Shown here: positions 56,632 to 64,000 of the stretch, one piece after another
Layout of the letters: every line of letters begins with the position of its first letter
How positions within the stretch are numbered: position 1 is the first letter of the stretch
Assembly: GCA_041395165.1 (NCBI GenBank)
Contig: JAWLBA010000002.1
Coordinates: 121,603-185,602 of the forward strand
DNA from: JAIBCM01 sp041395165
Lineage (GTDB): Bacteria; Verrucomicrobiota; Verrucomicrobiia; JADLBR01; JAIBCM01
Reading direction: 5' to 3'
Length of the DNA: 64,000 nucleotides
The notes under the pieces: model-generated
Told to the model about the DNA's origin: nothing
Database searches by the model: none
The model's input: only the letters and a program-made list of their open reading frames with translations
Program-made: the position numbers and the translations under genes

Positions 56632-57669
56632 ATGGCTTCTGTTTATACAAGAAAAGACTCTCCCTATTTTCAACTCCGCGTGAAGGTGGGAGGAAAGTGG
56701 CGAAGCTTGCCCACAGACATACAAATAGGGAGCATTGCCAATAGACGAAAAGCAGAAAGATTGGCGGCTGATTATTCGGTGAAAGAAACCCAGGGCGAAT
56801 CCAGTTTTTATGGGAATTACTTTACAAGATGGGTTGAGCCGTATCTGGCGGCCAAATACGCTACTTCGCCAAAAACTTTGGAAAGGTATATGCAGATGTG
56901 GAATGCATTGAGAGCTTTTTTTAGATTTAAAAGCATTCATGAGCCGAGAGAGGTCAAAAGAGAATTTGTTTTTGAATATGTAAAATGGCGCCAAAATCCT
57001 CCGAAAGATTGTGGTGTATATGCTTGTTCTTATAATAACGCTCTTAAGGAAATAGTTTTGCTTAACATTCTTATGAATGAGGCAAAGCTGAGAGATTATA
57101 TCAGCGAAAATCCGTGTCTTAAACACGGCATGAAAAGACATAAGTCCAAAGAAAAACCTGAAATGTCTGATAATGAAATTCAGATTATTAGACAACACCT
57201 TAAAAAATACCCTGAATGGATGTCTATTGCTTTTGAAATAGCTATTCATCAAGGATGTCGTCTGAGTGAAACTCATCTTCCGATGGAGGATGTCGATTTG
57301 CTTAATAAGAAAATCACTTTTACTATCAAAGGAAACAAAAGATTTACGACCGCTATTGTTCCCGATCTTTTGCCTTTGTTGAAAAAGCTTAAGAAGGAAA
57401 GGCGAACGATGACATATGAAAGGCCGAAATATCTTATTGGAAAGCCTTGGTGGGCTTTTTTCAGAAGTGTAGGTCTGTCTCATTTGTGCTTTCATTGTAC
57501 TAGGGTTACTGTGATAACTCGACTTGCTCGCGCAAGAATTCCGATGTCGGAAGTAATGAATTTTGTTGGCCATTCAAGTGAACTGGTTCATCGAGTTTAT
57601 CAGCGTTTAAATGTCGACGACGTCCGCGCGGCAGCCTCAGCCGTAAAGATTCCTTCTTACAACCCTTAA
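56632..57669 (+). CDS. Tyrosine recombinase / integrase
   Basis: This is a site-specific recombinase of the phage/ICE integrase type. The 345-residue protein has an N-terminal arm-binding and SAM-like core-binding region (about 1-170). The catalytic domain holds the R in H-Q-G-C-R-L-S-E-T-H, then H-C-T-R-V-T-V, G-H-S-S and the nucleophile tyrosine in H-R-V-Y-Q-R-L. It starts 83 bases from the tRNA fragment, the classic att-adjacent position. The N-terminal 60 residues are rich in Lys and Arg. Confidence 0.93.
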   Translation: MASVYTRKDSPYFQLRVKVGGKWRSLPTDIQIGSIANRRKAERLAADYSVKETQGESSFYGNYFTRWVEPYLAAKYATSPKTLERYMQMWNALRAFFRFKSIHEPREVKREFVFEYVKWRQNPPKDCGVYACSYNNALKEIVLLNILMNEAKLRDYISENPCLKHGMKRHKSKEKPEMSDNEIQIIRQHLKKYPEWMSIAFEIAIHQGCRLSETHLPMEDVDLLNKKITFTIKGNKRFTTAIVPDLLPLLKKLKKERRTMTYERPKYLIGKPWWAFFRSVGLSHLCFHCTRVTVITRLARARIPMSEVMNFVGHSSELVHRVYQRLNVDDVRAAASAVKIPSYNP

Positions 57670-57832
57670 AATCGGACACTTTAAATTCTGGATGAGATTT
57701 TAACCATTCCATACACCATTCGACGGTGCCGCGATTCCCGGGAAAAGGACACCCTGCTTTCTTTAAAGAAGCCATAAAGTTATTGCCGACTTTCAACTTT
57801 TTTTGGATCTTATGCATTGGTAAGAGCTTCAT
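57506..57832 (-). CDS. Putative excisionase-like DNA-binding protein
   Basis: The first half of this 108-residue frame (M-H-K-I-Q-K-K-L, N-F-M-A-S-L-K-K-A-G-C-P-F-P-G-N-R, W-C-M-E-W-L-K-S-H-P-E) looks like a small helix-turn-helix protein of the Xis/Nu1 kind. The second half runs antisense over the integrase gene and is Arg/Leu-rich. One added T in the TTTTAAG run near 57673 would stop it at about 55 residues and end the overlap. It is adjacent to int, convergent with it, and plausibly directs excision. Confidence 0.5.
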   Translation of the reverse strand: MKLLPMHKIQKKLKVGNNFMASLKKAGCPFPGNRGTVEWCMEWLKSHPEFKVSDFKGCKKESLRLRLPRGRRRHLNADKLDEPVHLNGQQNSLLPTSEFLREQVELSQ

Positions 57833-57907
57833 AGTTGTTGATACTTTTAGTTTTAAATTTTTATTTTAAATAATCATGTTTTTGTTGGTTTTGAACGAAA
57901 AGCCACC

Positions 57908-57938
57908 GGTCACTTAGCTCAACCAAGCCTAAGTGACC
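57908..57938 (-). terminator. Hairpin at the end of the conjugation operon
   Basis: GGTCACTTAG and CTAAGTGACC form a perfect 10-bp stem with an 11-base loop, 24 bases after the last operon gene. On the minus strand a short T run follows about eight bases later. It is likely a terminator, though an operator for the next gene is possible. Confidence 0.6.
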
Positions 57939-57961
57939 CATAGCATATGGTTATTCCATGA

Positions 57962-58267
57962 TTATTTTGCTGTGAGCAATTCTCCATTCTTCGCAGACTC
58001 ATTTTCCAAAAAAGAATCTTCCTCATCATTTTCCTCTTCATCCATATGTTCCGACACCTTGGAAAGCGTCTTAATCACAGCGCGTTTAAAACGCTTGGCA
58101 ATATCGTTGGGATCAAGCCGATTCAATTCCGACAGAATCATCACCTCAATGACCTTGTCCATCGGGATGGAAAGGCCCGAACGGGCAACAATTTGAGTGG
58201 CAGTCTTAAACTTCTCAACCAGATTACCCAGATTGAGAGTCACCGAATTATTATTCTTATTAAACAT
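57962..58267 (-). CDS. Small acidic-tailed protein of unknown function
   Basis: The 101-residue product starts M-F-N-K-N-N-N-S-V-T-L. It has a predicted helical core (M-D-K-V-I-E-V-M-I-L-S-E-L-N-R-L) and ends in an acidic tail with M-D-E-E-E-N-D-E-E-D-S-F. Its ATG overlaps the end of the SSB-like gene, so the two are translated together. I do not recognise a family. Its placement among element genes suggests a role in element maintenance. Confidence 0.7.
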   Translation of the reverse strand: MFNKNNNSVTLNLGNLVEKFKTATQIVARSGLSIPMDKVIEVMILSELNRLDPNDIAKRFKRAVIKTLSKVSEHMDEEENDEEDSFLENESAKNGELLTAK

Positions 58268-58619
58268 GGCAAACCTCCTCGACAGGTTCTGACTGGGGTT
58301 TACTGGAGCGCGGCATTTGAATATCATCGAATTGGTCGACAATGATTGAATAAGACTCCTTTTCCGTTTTAGGATTCTTATAATAAGAGAGCTTGCCTTC
58401 AGCCGTAAAAGCATAACCCAACTTAATCTCCCTGGCTGCGCGAGCGGCCAAGGCATTATAAAACTTTGCCGTGACCGGAATGGTGTGATCGGTATTGGCG
58501 CCATTTTTCCTGGTTAGATTATGGAGGGCGAAAACGCTGACAAACGTCGGCTCCTCCTCTTCATGGTTATGGATTTTAGGGTCAGTAGCTGCCCTGAGTG
58601 ATAATTGGATTTTGTTCAT
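58260..58619 (-). CDS. Single-stranded DNA-binding-like protein
   Basis: The 119-residue protein has the layout of an OB-fold SSB: M-N-K-I-Q-L-S-L-R-A-A-T-D-P at the start, then V-S-V-F-A-L-H-N-L, a variable loop and V-T-A-K-F-Y-N-A-L-A-A-R-A-A-R-E-I-K-L-G. It ends in a Glu/Pro-rich tail instead of the canonical D-F/I-P-F tip. Mobile elements often carry an SSB for DNA transfer. It lies 35 bases after the lipoprotein gene. Confidence 0.65.
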   Translation of the reverse strand: MNKIQLSLRAATDPKIHNHEEEEPTFVSVFALHNLTRKNGANTDHTIPVTAKFYNALAARAAREIKLGYAFTAEGKLSYYKNPKTEKESYSIIVDQFDDIQMPRSSKPQSEPVEEVCHV

Positions 58620-58654
58620 ATACTTCCTTTGCTATTAATTGTTATAGGTGTGAC

Positions 58655-59245
58655 TTAATTTTTATTGGGCAATAAGCTGAAGAGCTTTTCCAAAGCGCCT
58701 TTTTTCTTAGGCGGCTCAACAACAGGTTGCGCTTGAAATTGGGTTTCCAAATTGTTTTTTAAACCTTCCGCTTCACGGCGTGATTGATCCAAGGCCTCTT
58801 GAAGCGCTTTATTTTCCTTGGCCAACCGTTCCGCTTCTTGATTGATCTGTTCAACGTTATTCAATTTTTGCAAAAGCACTTTGTTTTGATCGGTCAACAA
58901 AGCGTTGTGATCTTGTTGTTTCTTCAATTCAACCTCAGCATCCGCCGCTTGAAAAATATTAGGATTCGATTCTTTATTGCTTAAGGAAACTGATTTAGGC
59001 GAATAATCCCACGTCGCATCCTCCTCAACCCGATAAGCCAAATGCCTTTCATGCATCATACGGGGATGGTGAGGATCACGATAACGACCCAAGGAATAAG
59101 CTTTAATCGTTTCCGGAAAACGCACTCCATCTTCAGAAATAGGAGCAACAACTTTATCTCCCTTTGAAACGTGATAATAAACAACCGGTCTTGAAGCGCA
59201 GCCTGCCAAACCCATAATCAAAGCCAAAACCCCAAAACATCTCAT
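58655..59245 (-). CDS. Lipoprotein with coiled coil in the conjugation operon
   Basis: The 196-residue protein has a signal peptide ending L-A-G-C-A (cysteine 16). A folded region follows (Y-Y-H-V-S-K-G-D-K-V through about residue 95), then a Gln/Glu/Lys-rich coiled coil (105-175) and a short Lys/Pro tail. Its start overlaps the trbI end, so it is co-translated with the mating channel. It may be an outer-membrane channel accessory; no family is recognised. Confidence 0.7.
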   Translation of the reverse strand: MRCFGVLALIMGLAGCASRPVVYYHVSKGDKVVAPISEDGVRFPETIKAYSLGRYRDPHHPRMMHERHLAYRVEEDATWDYSPKSVSLSNKESNPNIFQAADAEVELKKQQDHNALLTDQNKVLLQKLNNVEQINQEAERLAKENKALQEALDQSRREAEGLKNNLETQFQAQPVVEPPKKKGALEKLFSLLPNKN

Positions 59246-60208
59246 AAAGCTTCCTTTCTTGTCGTAGCAGTGACGGCAAACTTATTCTTGTCGATGAGTT
59301 GCGTCGTATAGAGATAAAAAGTGGTCCCCGCCGGTACACGCACATAAAACCCCTCCTTCTCAATCGTCTCCAAAACGCGCTGGGCATAAAGCTCACCGGC
59401 TTGTTCAAACCCTTTACCAAGAGCATCCTTCAAAGTGCCACCATAATTGCGTCGTAATACCCCGGAACGGGATTCATTTTCCTGGACTTCAACCAACCCT
59501 CCGGCAGCGCCGGAAACAAAAGTGGCAAACAACGCTTTAACTTCGGCCAATTTATCACTTTTAATGAGGTAACCTTTCAAACCCGCAGAACCATCAGTAA
59601 TTGACCAACCGTCAGACTCCTTGGATTGATCCAAAGCAATACCGGAAGTCTGGATTTGTTTTCCATCCTGAAAAACCAACGTCCAGTTTTCCTGGGAACT
59701 GATCCGTTCACGCGAACGATCCAAATTGGCTGTCCCATGCACTTCAGTTCCGGCAGCAATAATGAGTTTACCATTTTGCCAAACATCTTCAGTAACCAGA
59801 CCAACGATCGGTGTGTTGATTTGAGCAGAATCAACCGTGTTGATTAATTCGCAGGGAATAAAGCGACCAAACGGAACAAAGTTTTCACTGACAAATTCTT
59901 CATTGGAAACAAAATTCTCATGGGAATGGGTGGAGGCGGTGAAACAGGCGCACTGGCTGTTTGTGATTCCTGAGGTTTTTCCTGGATTCGTTGTAGTGGG
60001 AATATCCGTTTCAAAAGATTGGTAAGCGGCTTTGGTGGAAGGTTGTTCCGCTTCAATGACCTGATTGTTGACCAATGGCTGATTAGGTTTTCTTAAACCA
60101 AAAAAAGGAAAAGGCCAGTAACAGTAAGACGATAAAGAGTATCAACTTACCTGACGGAGTTTTCCAAAATCGATAAATTTTCTTAAATTCATTTCTCTCC
60201 TTAAGCAT
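59242..60208 (-). CDS. trbI: TrbI/VirB10-like channel protein, with a frameshift
   Basis: VirB10/TrbI spans from inner to outer membrane in the conjugation channel. From the ATG at 60208 the frame reads M-L-K-E-R-N-E-F-K-K-I-Y-R-F-W-K-T-P-S-G-K and a membrane helix (L-I-L-F-I-V-L-L-L-L-A-F). It then breaks at the A4 run at 60088-60091 (minus strand). The second frame gives the C-terminal domain with R-F-I-P-C-E-L-I-N-T-V-D, W-Q-N-G-K-L-I-I-A-A-G-T-E-V-H-G and V-P-A-G-T-T-F-Y-L-Y. Length is about 320 residues. Confidence 0.82.
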
Positions 60209-60303
60209 TTCCAAGTTAGCTTTTTGATGATGTTACCGCGCACTTCGTAACCCCACCAGTAACCCAACGCCAAACCGATATATAAAATAAGAATGACATT
60301 CAT
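60142..60303 (-). CDS. Small membrane protein at the trbH position
   Basis: The 53-residue peptide begins M-N-V-I-L-I-L-Y-I-G-L-A-L-G-Y-W-W-G-Y-E, a single membrane helix, followed by a basic tail. Its ATG overlaps the trbG stop and its end overlaps the trbI start by 67 bases. In Ti-type trb operons a short lipoprotein, TrbH, sits here. It lacks a lipobox, so equivalence is positional only. Confidence 0.5.
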   Translation of the reverse strand: MNVILILYIGLALGYWWGYEVRGNIIKKLTWKCLRREMNLRKFIDFGKLRQVS

Positions 60304-61100
60304 AATTTCGATCTTGGGACAAGAATTGACCAATCGTTAGTGACAGAAAGATAATTGCGACCACCCTTGGCGTTACCTGTGATGGCAAAGTAAGCAGAAG
60401 TGATAGAGTTGGATGGCATCAATCCACTGCCATCGGAAACTGATTGAAAATAAATTTGATCGCCGACGCGCGCAGCAAAATCCTGGTAAGAAATTTCTTT
60501 TTTAGTTGGGTTTTCAAGTTCCAAATGAAAAACCAAAGTGTCTTCTTCTTCAAATCGCCAAACTTCTTTCAAGAGCACATTGAAATTAGTGTAAGCAATA
60601 GTTTTGTTTGGTAGATAATAAGAGACTCCTTCAATGGCATCAGGCTGATGTTTAACAAGCTGTTGATAAGCCTTGGCTTTATCCAAAAGAGAAATGAGTT
60701 TTGCGGGAGATAATGTTTTTTCTTCAAAAGCCTGAGAGCGATAAAACGAAGCGACATAATAAGGATAAGAAGAAGCTTTTAATTTCAAAACATAAGCTTT
60801 CTGTTCGAACATGACTGTAAGGACATCTTCTGAGTTTTCCTTAAGCGCGCGAATACAGAAATAATGTTTGCCTGGGGTAAAATCGATCAAGAAATCGGCA
60901 TTGGTAACAGCAACTGATGAAACTTTTGAGGCATAGAGTCCGCCAATAGGCCCGGGAAACATGATCGTCGTATTTCCTTTATCAACCGCCACGGGAATCG
61001 TTTGAATCAGATAATCATCCAGCCGTAATTGAGTGATGGAACGGGCATCAAGCTTGATGGATGTCAAAGTTAAAACCGTGATGATAAGAAACCTGATCAT
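60300..61100 (-). CDS. trbG: TrbG/VirB9-like channel protein
   Basis: TrbG/VirB9 is the outer-ring component of the conjugation channel that binds the lipoprotein and VirB10. The 266-residue protein has a signal peptide (residues 1-19). A beta-rich N-terminal domain follows (Q-L-R-L-D-D-Y-L-I-Q-T-I-P, V-D-K-G-N-T-T-I-M-F-P-G-P-I). The C-terminal domain has Y-F-A-I-T-G-N-A-K. Homology is judged by layout, length and operon position and is less certain than for TrbI. Its ATG overlaps trbF's stop. Confidence 0.65.
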   Translation of the reverse strand: MIRFLIITVLTLTSIKLDARSITQLRLDDYLIQTIPVAVDKGNTTIMFPGPIGGLYASKVSSVAVTNADFLIDFTPGKHYFCIRALKENSEDVLTVMFEQKAYVLKLKASSYPYYVASFYRSQAFEEKTLSPAKLISLLDKAKAYQQLVKHQPDAIEGVSYYLPNKTIAYTNFNVLLKEVWRFEEEDTLVFHLELENPTKKEISYQDFAARVGDQIYFQSVSDGSGLMPSNSITSAYFAITGNAKGGRNYLSVTNDWSILVPRSKL

Positions 61101-61741
61101 AACAATTTCTCCTTGTAATTGAGTTGGTAAACCACCAGAGGCAGCATGCCGCCTTGCAATAAGTTGGGATTACGAATTAAAACCAATTCCATTTGAAACT
61201 TGGCAGGCTCCCTGAACTCCAAATCGTTAACGATTCCGGTTTTAATCAGATTGCCATTGGCATGAACGACAACAGCTTCATAAACAGCGCCGTTGCTATC
61301 GCTGATTTTTTTCGTTTCAAGAATTCGAATCGTGGTTAATTCCACTTTCTGATGAATTTGTTTCTGACTGAATTCGTTGGCGGTGCTGTTGATTAACTGT
61401 TTTCCATAAGAACGGGCCGGTTCGATATAAATCTTTTGATAAAGTTCCGGCAAATCCAAGCCTCTGGGATTGCGTTGCAAAAAGGACAAACAAGCCAGTC
61501 GAACATGATAAGCGTTGAGTTGGCCGGATTCTTCAAAGCCAAGTAAAGGCGAATAGATCAATGAACCACTGGGATCCAGAATTACGACCTTTTCTTTCTG
61601 TTTCATGGCTTGAATGGTGAAGTAGGGAGAAGCGCCTGCTGTCACAGCCAAGGCAATGGCAATCACCATCCAAACACGCGCAGCAATGGCGTTATTGGTG
61701 ATCACAGTGACAGCATTGAATTGTGGAAGCTTCATAATCAT
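61097..61741 (-). CDS. trbF: TrbF/VirB8-like inner-membrane channel protein
   Basis: VirB8/TrbF is a bitopic inner-membrane assembly factor. The 214-residue protein has a short cytoplasmic N-terminus, one membrane helix (about 24-43) and a periplasmic NTF2-like domain. The latter contains R-L-A-C-L-S-F-L-Q-R-N-P-R-G-L-D near residue 80 and a closing L-V-V-Y-Q-L-N-Y. Operon position between trbL and trbG fits TrbF. Motif-level evidence alone is modest. Confidence 0.68.
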   Translation of the reverse strand: MIMKLPQFNAVTVITNNAIAARVWMVIAIALAVTAGASPYFTIQAMKQKEKVVILDPSGSLIYSPLLGFEESGQLNAYHVRLACLSFLQRNPRGLDLPELYQKIYIEPARSYGKQLINSTANEFSQKQIHQKVELTTIRILETKKISDSNGAVYEAVVVHANGNLIKTGIVNDLEFREPAKFQMELVLIRNPNLLQGGMLPLVVYQLNYKEKLL

Positions 61742-62994
61742 GAATTAAGTTTTTGATCCAGTTCTTGTCTTTGCTGCGAAAGGGAGGGAGAGGATGAAGC
61801 GAAGCTTTGTTGTTTGGCCTTAACTTCGTGCATGTTAATACCGGCCATTAAATCTTGCGGCGCACCAATGTTACCGGCGTGCTGGGAAAGAGCACCTGTC
61901 TTTTGATGAGATAAGGTAAAATGTTCGGGATTAGTCTGTGTTGCGGTAAAATCGCCATGACTGACAGAGTCACCGGCTTTTGCTGTAAAAGGTTTGATGG
62001 AAGGGGGAGGCGGAACAGAAGCATTGGAACTATAGGAACCCATGCTGTCGTTAACAGGGTTATGTTGCGCGTGATTGGGAGAATCTTTCAGGCCTTTTTG
62101 TGTTAGGGAAGAGCCTGCTTCTGAAGCATCTTTTGCTCCTATAAAGCTTGAAGCGGATGAATTGGCTAATTGGCCAAGGGCAAATTTAGCGCCAACTCCC
62201 ATGCCTATGGCTGTGGTGGTTCCTTGGATTCCTGCGGCCAAGGCTGTGGTTGCAGGGTTGGCTCCACGAAGGAGAGCTTGCACTACAAAAGGAACTGATA
62301 GATACATCGTATTTGAAATAATCACAATAAGCAGCAGTCCAGCCAAAGCCAGTGGCCAACCTATGGTTCCAGAAATTAAAGCTGAGCCTGCAGCAAAGGC
62401 ACTTAATCCAGATACAGCTAAAATAGGACCCGAAAGATTGAAAAGAACAACATCAACGATTGCAAAGCCAAGATGCCATAGAACAACACCCAACGAAGTA
62501 AGTAAGAAATTTATGCCAATGCTTTTAGTATAACTCGTCGCTAAAAAACCTAGTAATATTGGTGAAACAGCGGTTAAACCGTTTATCGCAAACTCTTGAA
62601 ACCACACTAAGGCACGAACAGAAAAATAACCTAATTTCTGCATCAGCAAAACGCCGACGTAACAAATATAGTTTCCTATATCCCATTTTGATGGTGAATC
62701 ACCTTCGGCGATTTTAGTTGTATACAGTTTTTCAAGTAGAGGAATCTCTTCGAATTTTTTATGAATCGAGATAAAACCATCGCGTAGTTCATTAAGTATT
62801 ATTGGAAAACTGGTAATTAAACCAACTACGATGGCAGTTACTATGATGCTATTGAAAAGTTCTTTGGGTTTATTTTCGCTATTCCAGGTTCTTTCGATAA
62901 TTCCAAAAACACATAAAAGAAAAGGAACGCCCATCAACATATCCCGCAAAGAGATTGCTGCTTGACCGCCTAATGTGGTAGATAGAGGAATCAT
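61738..62994 (-). CDS. trbL: TrbL/VirB6-like polytopic channel protein
   Basis: TrbL/VirB6 is the polytopic inner-membrane part of the transfer channel. The 418-residue protein has about six hydrophobic segments between residues 18 and 250. A hydrophilic Ser/Gln/Ala-rich tail (265-418) resembles the long C-terminal extensions of TrbL. The ATG at 62994 overlaps head-to-head with the start of the plus-strand gene at 62993, and no ribosome-binding site is visible on the minus strand, so the start is uncertain. Confidence 0.75.
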   Translation of the reverse strand: MIPLSTTLGGQAAISLRDMLMGVPFLLCVFGIIERTWNSENKPKELFNSIIVTAIVVGLITSFPIILNELRDGFISIHKKFEEIPLLEKLYTTKIAEGDSPSKWDIGNYICYVGVLLMQKLGYFSVRALVWFQEFAINGLTAVSPILLGFLATSYTKSIGINFLLTSLGVVLWHLGFAIVDVVLFNLSGPILAVSGLSAFAAGSALISGTIGWPLALAGLLLIVIISNTMYLSVPFVVQALLRGANPATTALAAGIQGTTTAIGMGVGAKFALGQLANSSASSFIGAKDASEAGSSLTQKGLKDSPNHAQHNPVNDSMGSYSSNASVPPPPSIKPFTAKAGDSVSHGDFTATQTNPEHFTLSHQKTGALSQHAGNIGAPQDLMAGINMHEVKAKQQSFASSSPSLSQQRQELDQKLNS

Positions 62995-63190
62995 GAAATT
63001 GGTAAAACCGTTAGTCGTAATTTGTTTGATTTTAGTCGCGGCAGCAGCCGGAGGTTATTTTTATAAAAACTGCCAAGCGGATAAACGAAGTGAATCCATG
63101 ATGAAAGAGGACAAAGAAAATAAACGCGTTCTCTCTGAGACCCACAAAAAAACCTCCGAAGAAATGGCAAAAGATATAAGAAACTATTAA
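62993..63190 (+). CDS. Small membrane protein, inverted, at the trbK position
   Basis: The 65-residue peptide has a membrane helix or signal (residues 5-26) and a Lys/Glu-rich tail ending S-E-E-M-A-K-D-I-R-N-Y. An AGAGGA ribosome-binding site lies five bases upstream of the ATG. It sits exactly between trbJ and trbL, where Ti-type operons have trbK (entry exclusion), but is on the opposite strand. Its tail resembles the TrbJ tail of the adjacent gene. Entry exclusion is a hypothesis from position only. Confidence 0.6.
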   Translation: MKLVKPLVVICLILVAAAAGGYFYKNCQADKRSESMMKEDKENKRVLSETHKKTSEEMAKDIRNY

Positions 63191-63205
63191 AACTTTTCAT
63201 TTCTA

Positions 63206-63997
63206 TTAATACTCCCTGATTGTTTTTTTCATCTCTTGAGAAGTCTTGGAAGAGGCTTTGCTTAATACTTTTTTATTCGCCAAATCCTCAGCTTCCTTCT
63301 GTTTTTTATCGTTATTTTCGTTGAGCGAATGCATCAGATTGATTTGTTCTGCTGCTTTGGAATTGGTTGCCTCCAAATCAACCAGGGCCGCTTCCGCGCC
63401 TTGAAGCGCGCCTTTGATCTTTTGAACAGTGGCATCGTCCTGGGCGGAGTTGAGTTGATTCTGGAGACTGGCAATTTCCTTTTTGATCTGATCGGATTGT
63501 TTTGAGGTGGATTGAGTAATTTTTTCGTAATTGGCAAAAGCCCTTTCCACCATCTCATATTTCAAGAGCGGATTTTTTTCGGCTTCTTGATTATCAGCAG
63601 GCTTATAAATTTGGTTAATGAGTTCCGACGTGTTCTTAATCTGACTGCCCAAATGATAAAGCTCCGTTAAAGAAGCGCTAAAAGTTGGCTTGGTCAGTTG
63701 TCCTTGAATTAAACTATTATCCAAGTTGACGGAGGCAGGATCGCCCAAAGCCATCTTCATTTCATTGGCCGTATTGAGCATGTTTTGAGCCGTCTGCAAA
63801 TGTTGTTTAACCGTGTTGAGTTGATCCATTAACGTTTTGAGATGTTCCGTCCACTTGACCATCTCTTCAGCAAAGTTTTGTGCCTGTTGAGCAGTTTGAG
63901 CGGAAATCAAGGCTTGAGAGCCTGCGTCAGTCACAGGCAATTGCGCGATTGAAATAAAAGGAAATAAGGTTGGAATGATATAGTTAAGTTTTTTCAT
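63206..63997 (-). CDS. trbJ: TrbJ/VirB5-like protein
   Basis: TrbJ/VirB5 is the minor pilus component of the mating channel. The 263-residue protein has a signal peptide (M-K-K-L-N-Y-I-I-P-T-L-F-P-F-I-S-I-A). A helical Gln/Asn/Ala-rich body with heptads follows (A-Q-N-F-A-E-E-M-V-K-W-T-E-H-L and L-N-T-V-K-Q-H-L). It is the first conjugation gene in view, and the rest of the operon (trbB-E) should lie to the right of the window. The end K-V-L-S-K-A-S-S-K-T-S-Q-E-M-K-K-T-I-R-E-Y is shared in pattern with the facing gene. Confidence 0.7.
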   Translation of the reverse strand: MKKLNYIIPTLFPFISIAQLPVTDAGSQALISAQTAQQAQNFAEEMVKWTEHLKTLMDQLNTVKQHLQTAQNMLNTANEMKMALGDPASVNLDNSLIQGQLTKPTFSASLTELYHLGSQIKNTSELINQIYKPADNQEAEKNPLLKYEMVERAFANYEKITQSTSKQSDQIKKEIASLQNQLNSAQDDATVQKIKGALQGAEAALVDLEATNSKAAEQINLMHSLNENNDKKQKEAEDLANKKVLSKASSKTSQEMKKTIREY

Positions 63998-64000
63998 GGT

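Larger units (their letters stand above)
56507..64000. mobile_element. One end of an integrative conjugative element (continues beyond the window)
   Basis: The tRNA 3' fragment marks the boundary. Next come a tyrosine integrase, an excisionase-like gene, SSB-like and lipoprotein genes and a mating-pair formation cluster in the order trbJ, L, F, G, (H), I. This is the Ti/ICE type. Gene content and a boundary at a tRNA end support an ICE. The far end, the relaxase, coupling protein and trbB-E are not in view. The intact tRNA should lie at the distal end. Confidence 0.8.

Noticed and set aside
62991..63200. Minus-strand 69-residue ORF between trbL and trbJ as the real trbK
   Set aside because: It lacks a ribosome-binding site and has odd Phe/Leu/Arg composition, while the plus-strand frame has both a good site and a protein-like sequence.
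1..64000. CRISPR arrays, IS elements with terminal repeats, rRNA genes
   Set aside because: None found: no regularly spaced direct repeats, no transposase, no rRNA-like sequence.

Overview
The window is bacterial chromosome of roughly 43% G+C (estimated by eye). Gene content suggests a member of the Verrucomicrobiota or a close relative: an L33 of that style, a short protein resembling the TIGR04073 exosortase-associated family, a citramalate synthase, an aerobic NDH-1 plus NDH-2, a 2-oxoglutarate dehydrogenase E1/E2 pair and System II cytochrome c maturation. This placement is inference from remembered family features, not from a search.

Layout. 1-23: 3' end of a tRNA. 122-6349: nuoIJKLMN, the proton-pumping half of complex I. 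6419-8992: upp, an A-type Fe-S carrier, folB, a small secreted protein and a glycosyltransferase. 9051-13162: sucA-sucB. 13393-18534 (minus): tsaB, tsaE, thiL, a CPBP membrane protease, sppA and nnrD/E. 18644-23660: envelope proteins, a glycosyltransferase, an EEP-family enzyme, rpmG and cimA. 24111-25502: a large low-complexity surface protein. 25527-32869: DUF58/MoxR, ndh, glnD, an HTH-MBL fusion and an L,D-transpeptidase. 32998-35553: rpmH-rnpA-yidD-yidC. 35599-47734: FKBP lipoprotein, uvrC, an MMPL exporter, a PfkB kinase, a VWA protein, comM, a DnaJ/Hsp20 pair, a LysM lipoprotein and an amidohydrolase. 48321-52728: resB, a C39-like peptidase and ccsA. 52725-54932: glgX.

Accessory region. 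From about 56507 to the right edge lies one end of an integrative conjugative element. A tRNA 3'-end fragment (attachment site) sits next to a tyrosine integrase. An opposing operon follows with a putative excisionase, an SSB-like protein, a lipoprotein and a mating-channel cluster in the Ti-plasmid order trbJ-(K)-L-F-G-(H)-I. The trbK position holds an inverted small gene whose C-terminal tail resembles that of TrbJ. Just outside the attachment site is an unrecognised ORF with an HExxH motif and no convincing start.

Data quality. At least ten otherwise well-conserved genes (nuoM/N, sucA, cimA, glnD, yidC, uvrC, the MMPL gene, the pfkB gene, the C39 peptidase gene, trbI) are broken by single-base shifts, mostly inside homopolymer runs. 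Many are essential or highly conserved, so sequencing or assembly error is more likely than decay. I annotate these as single genes with frameshifts.
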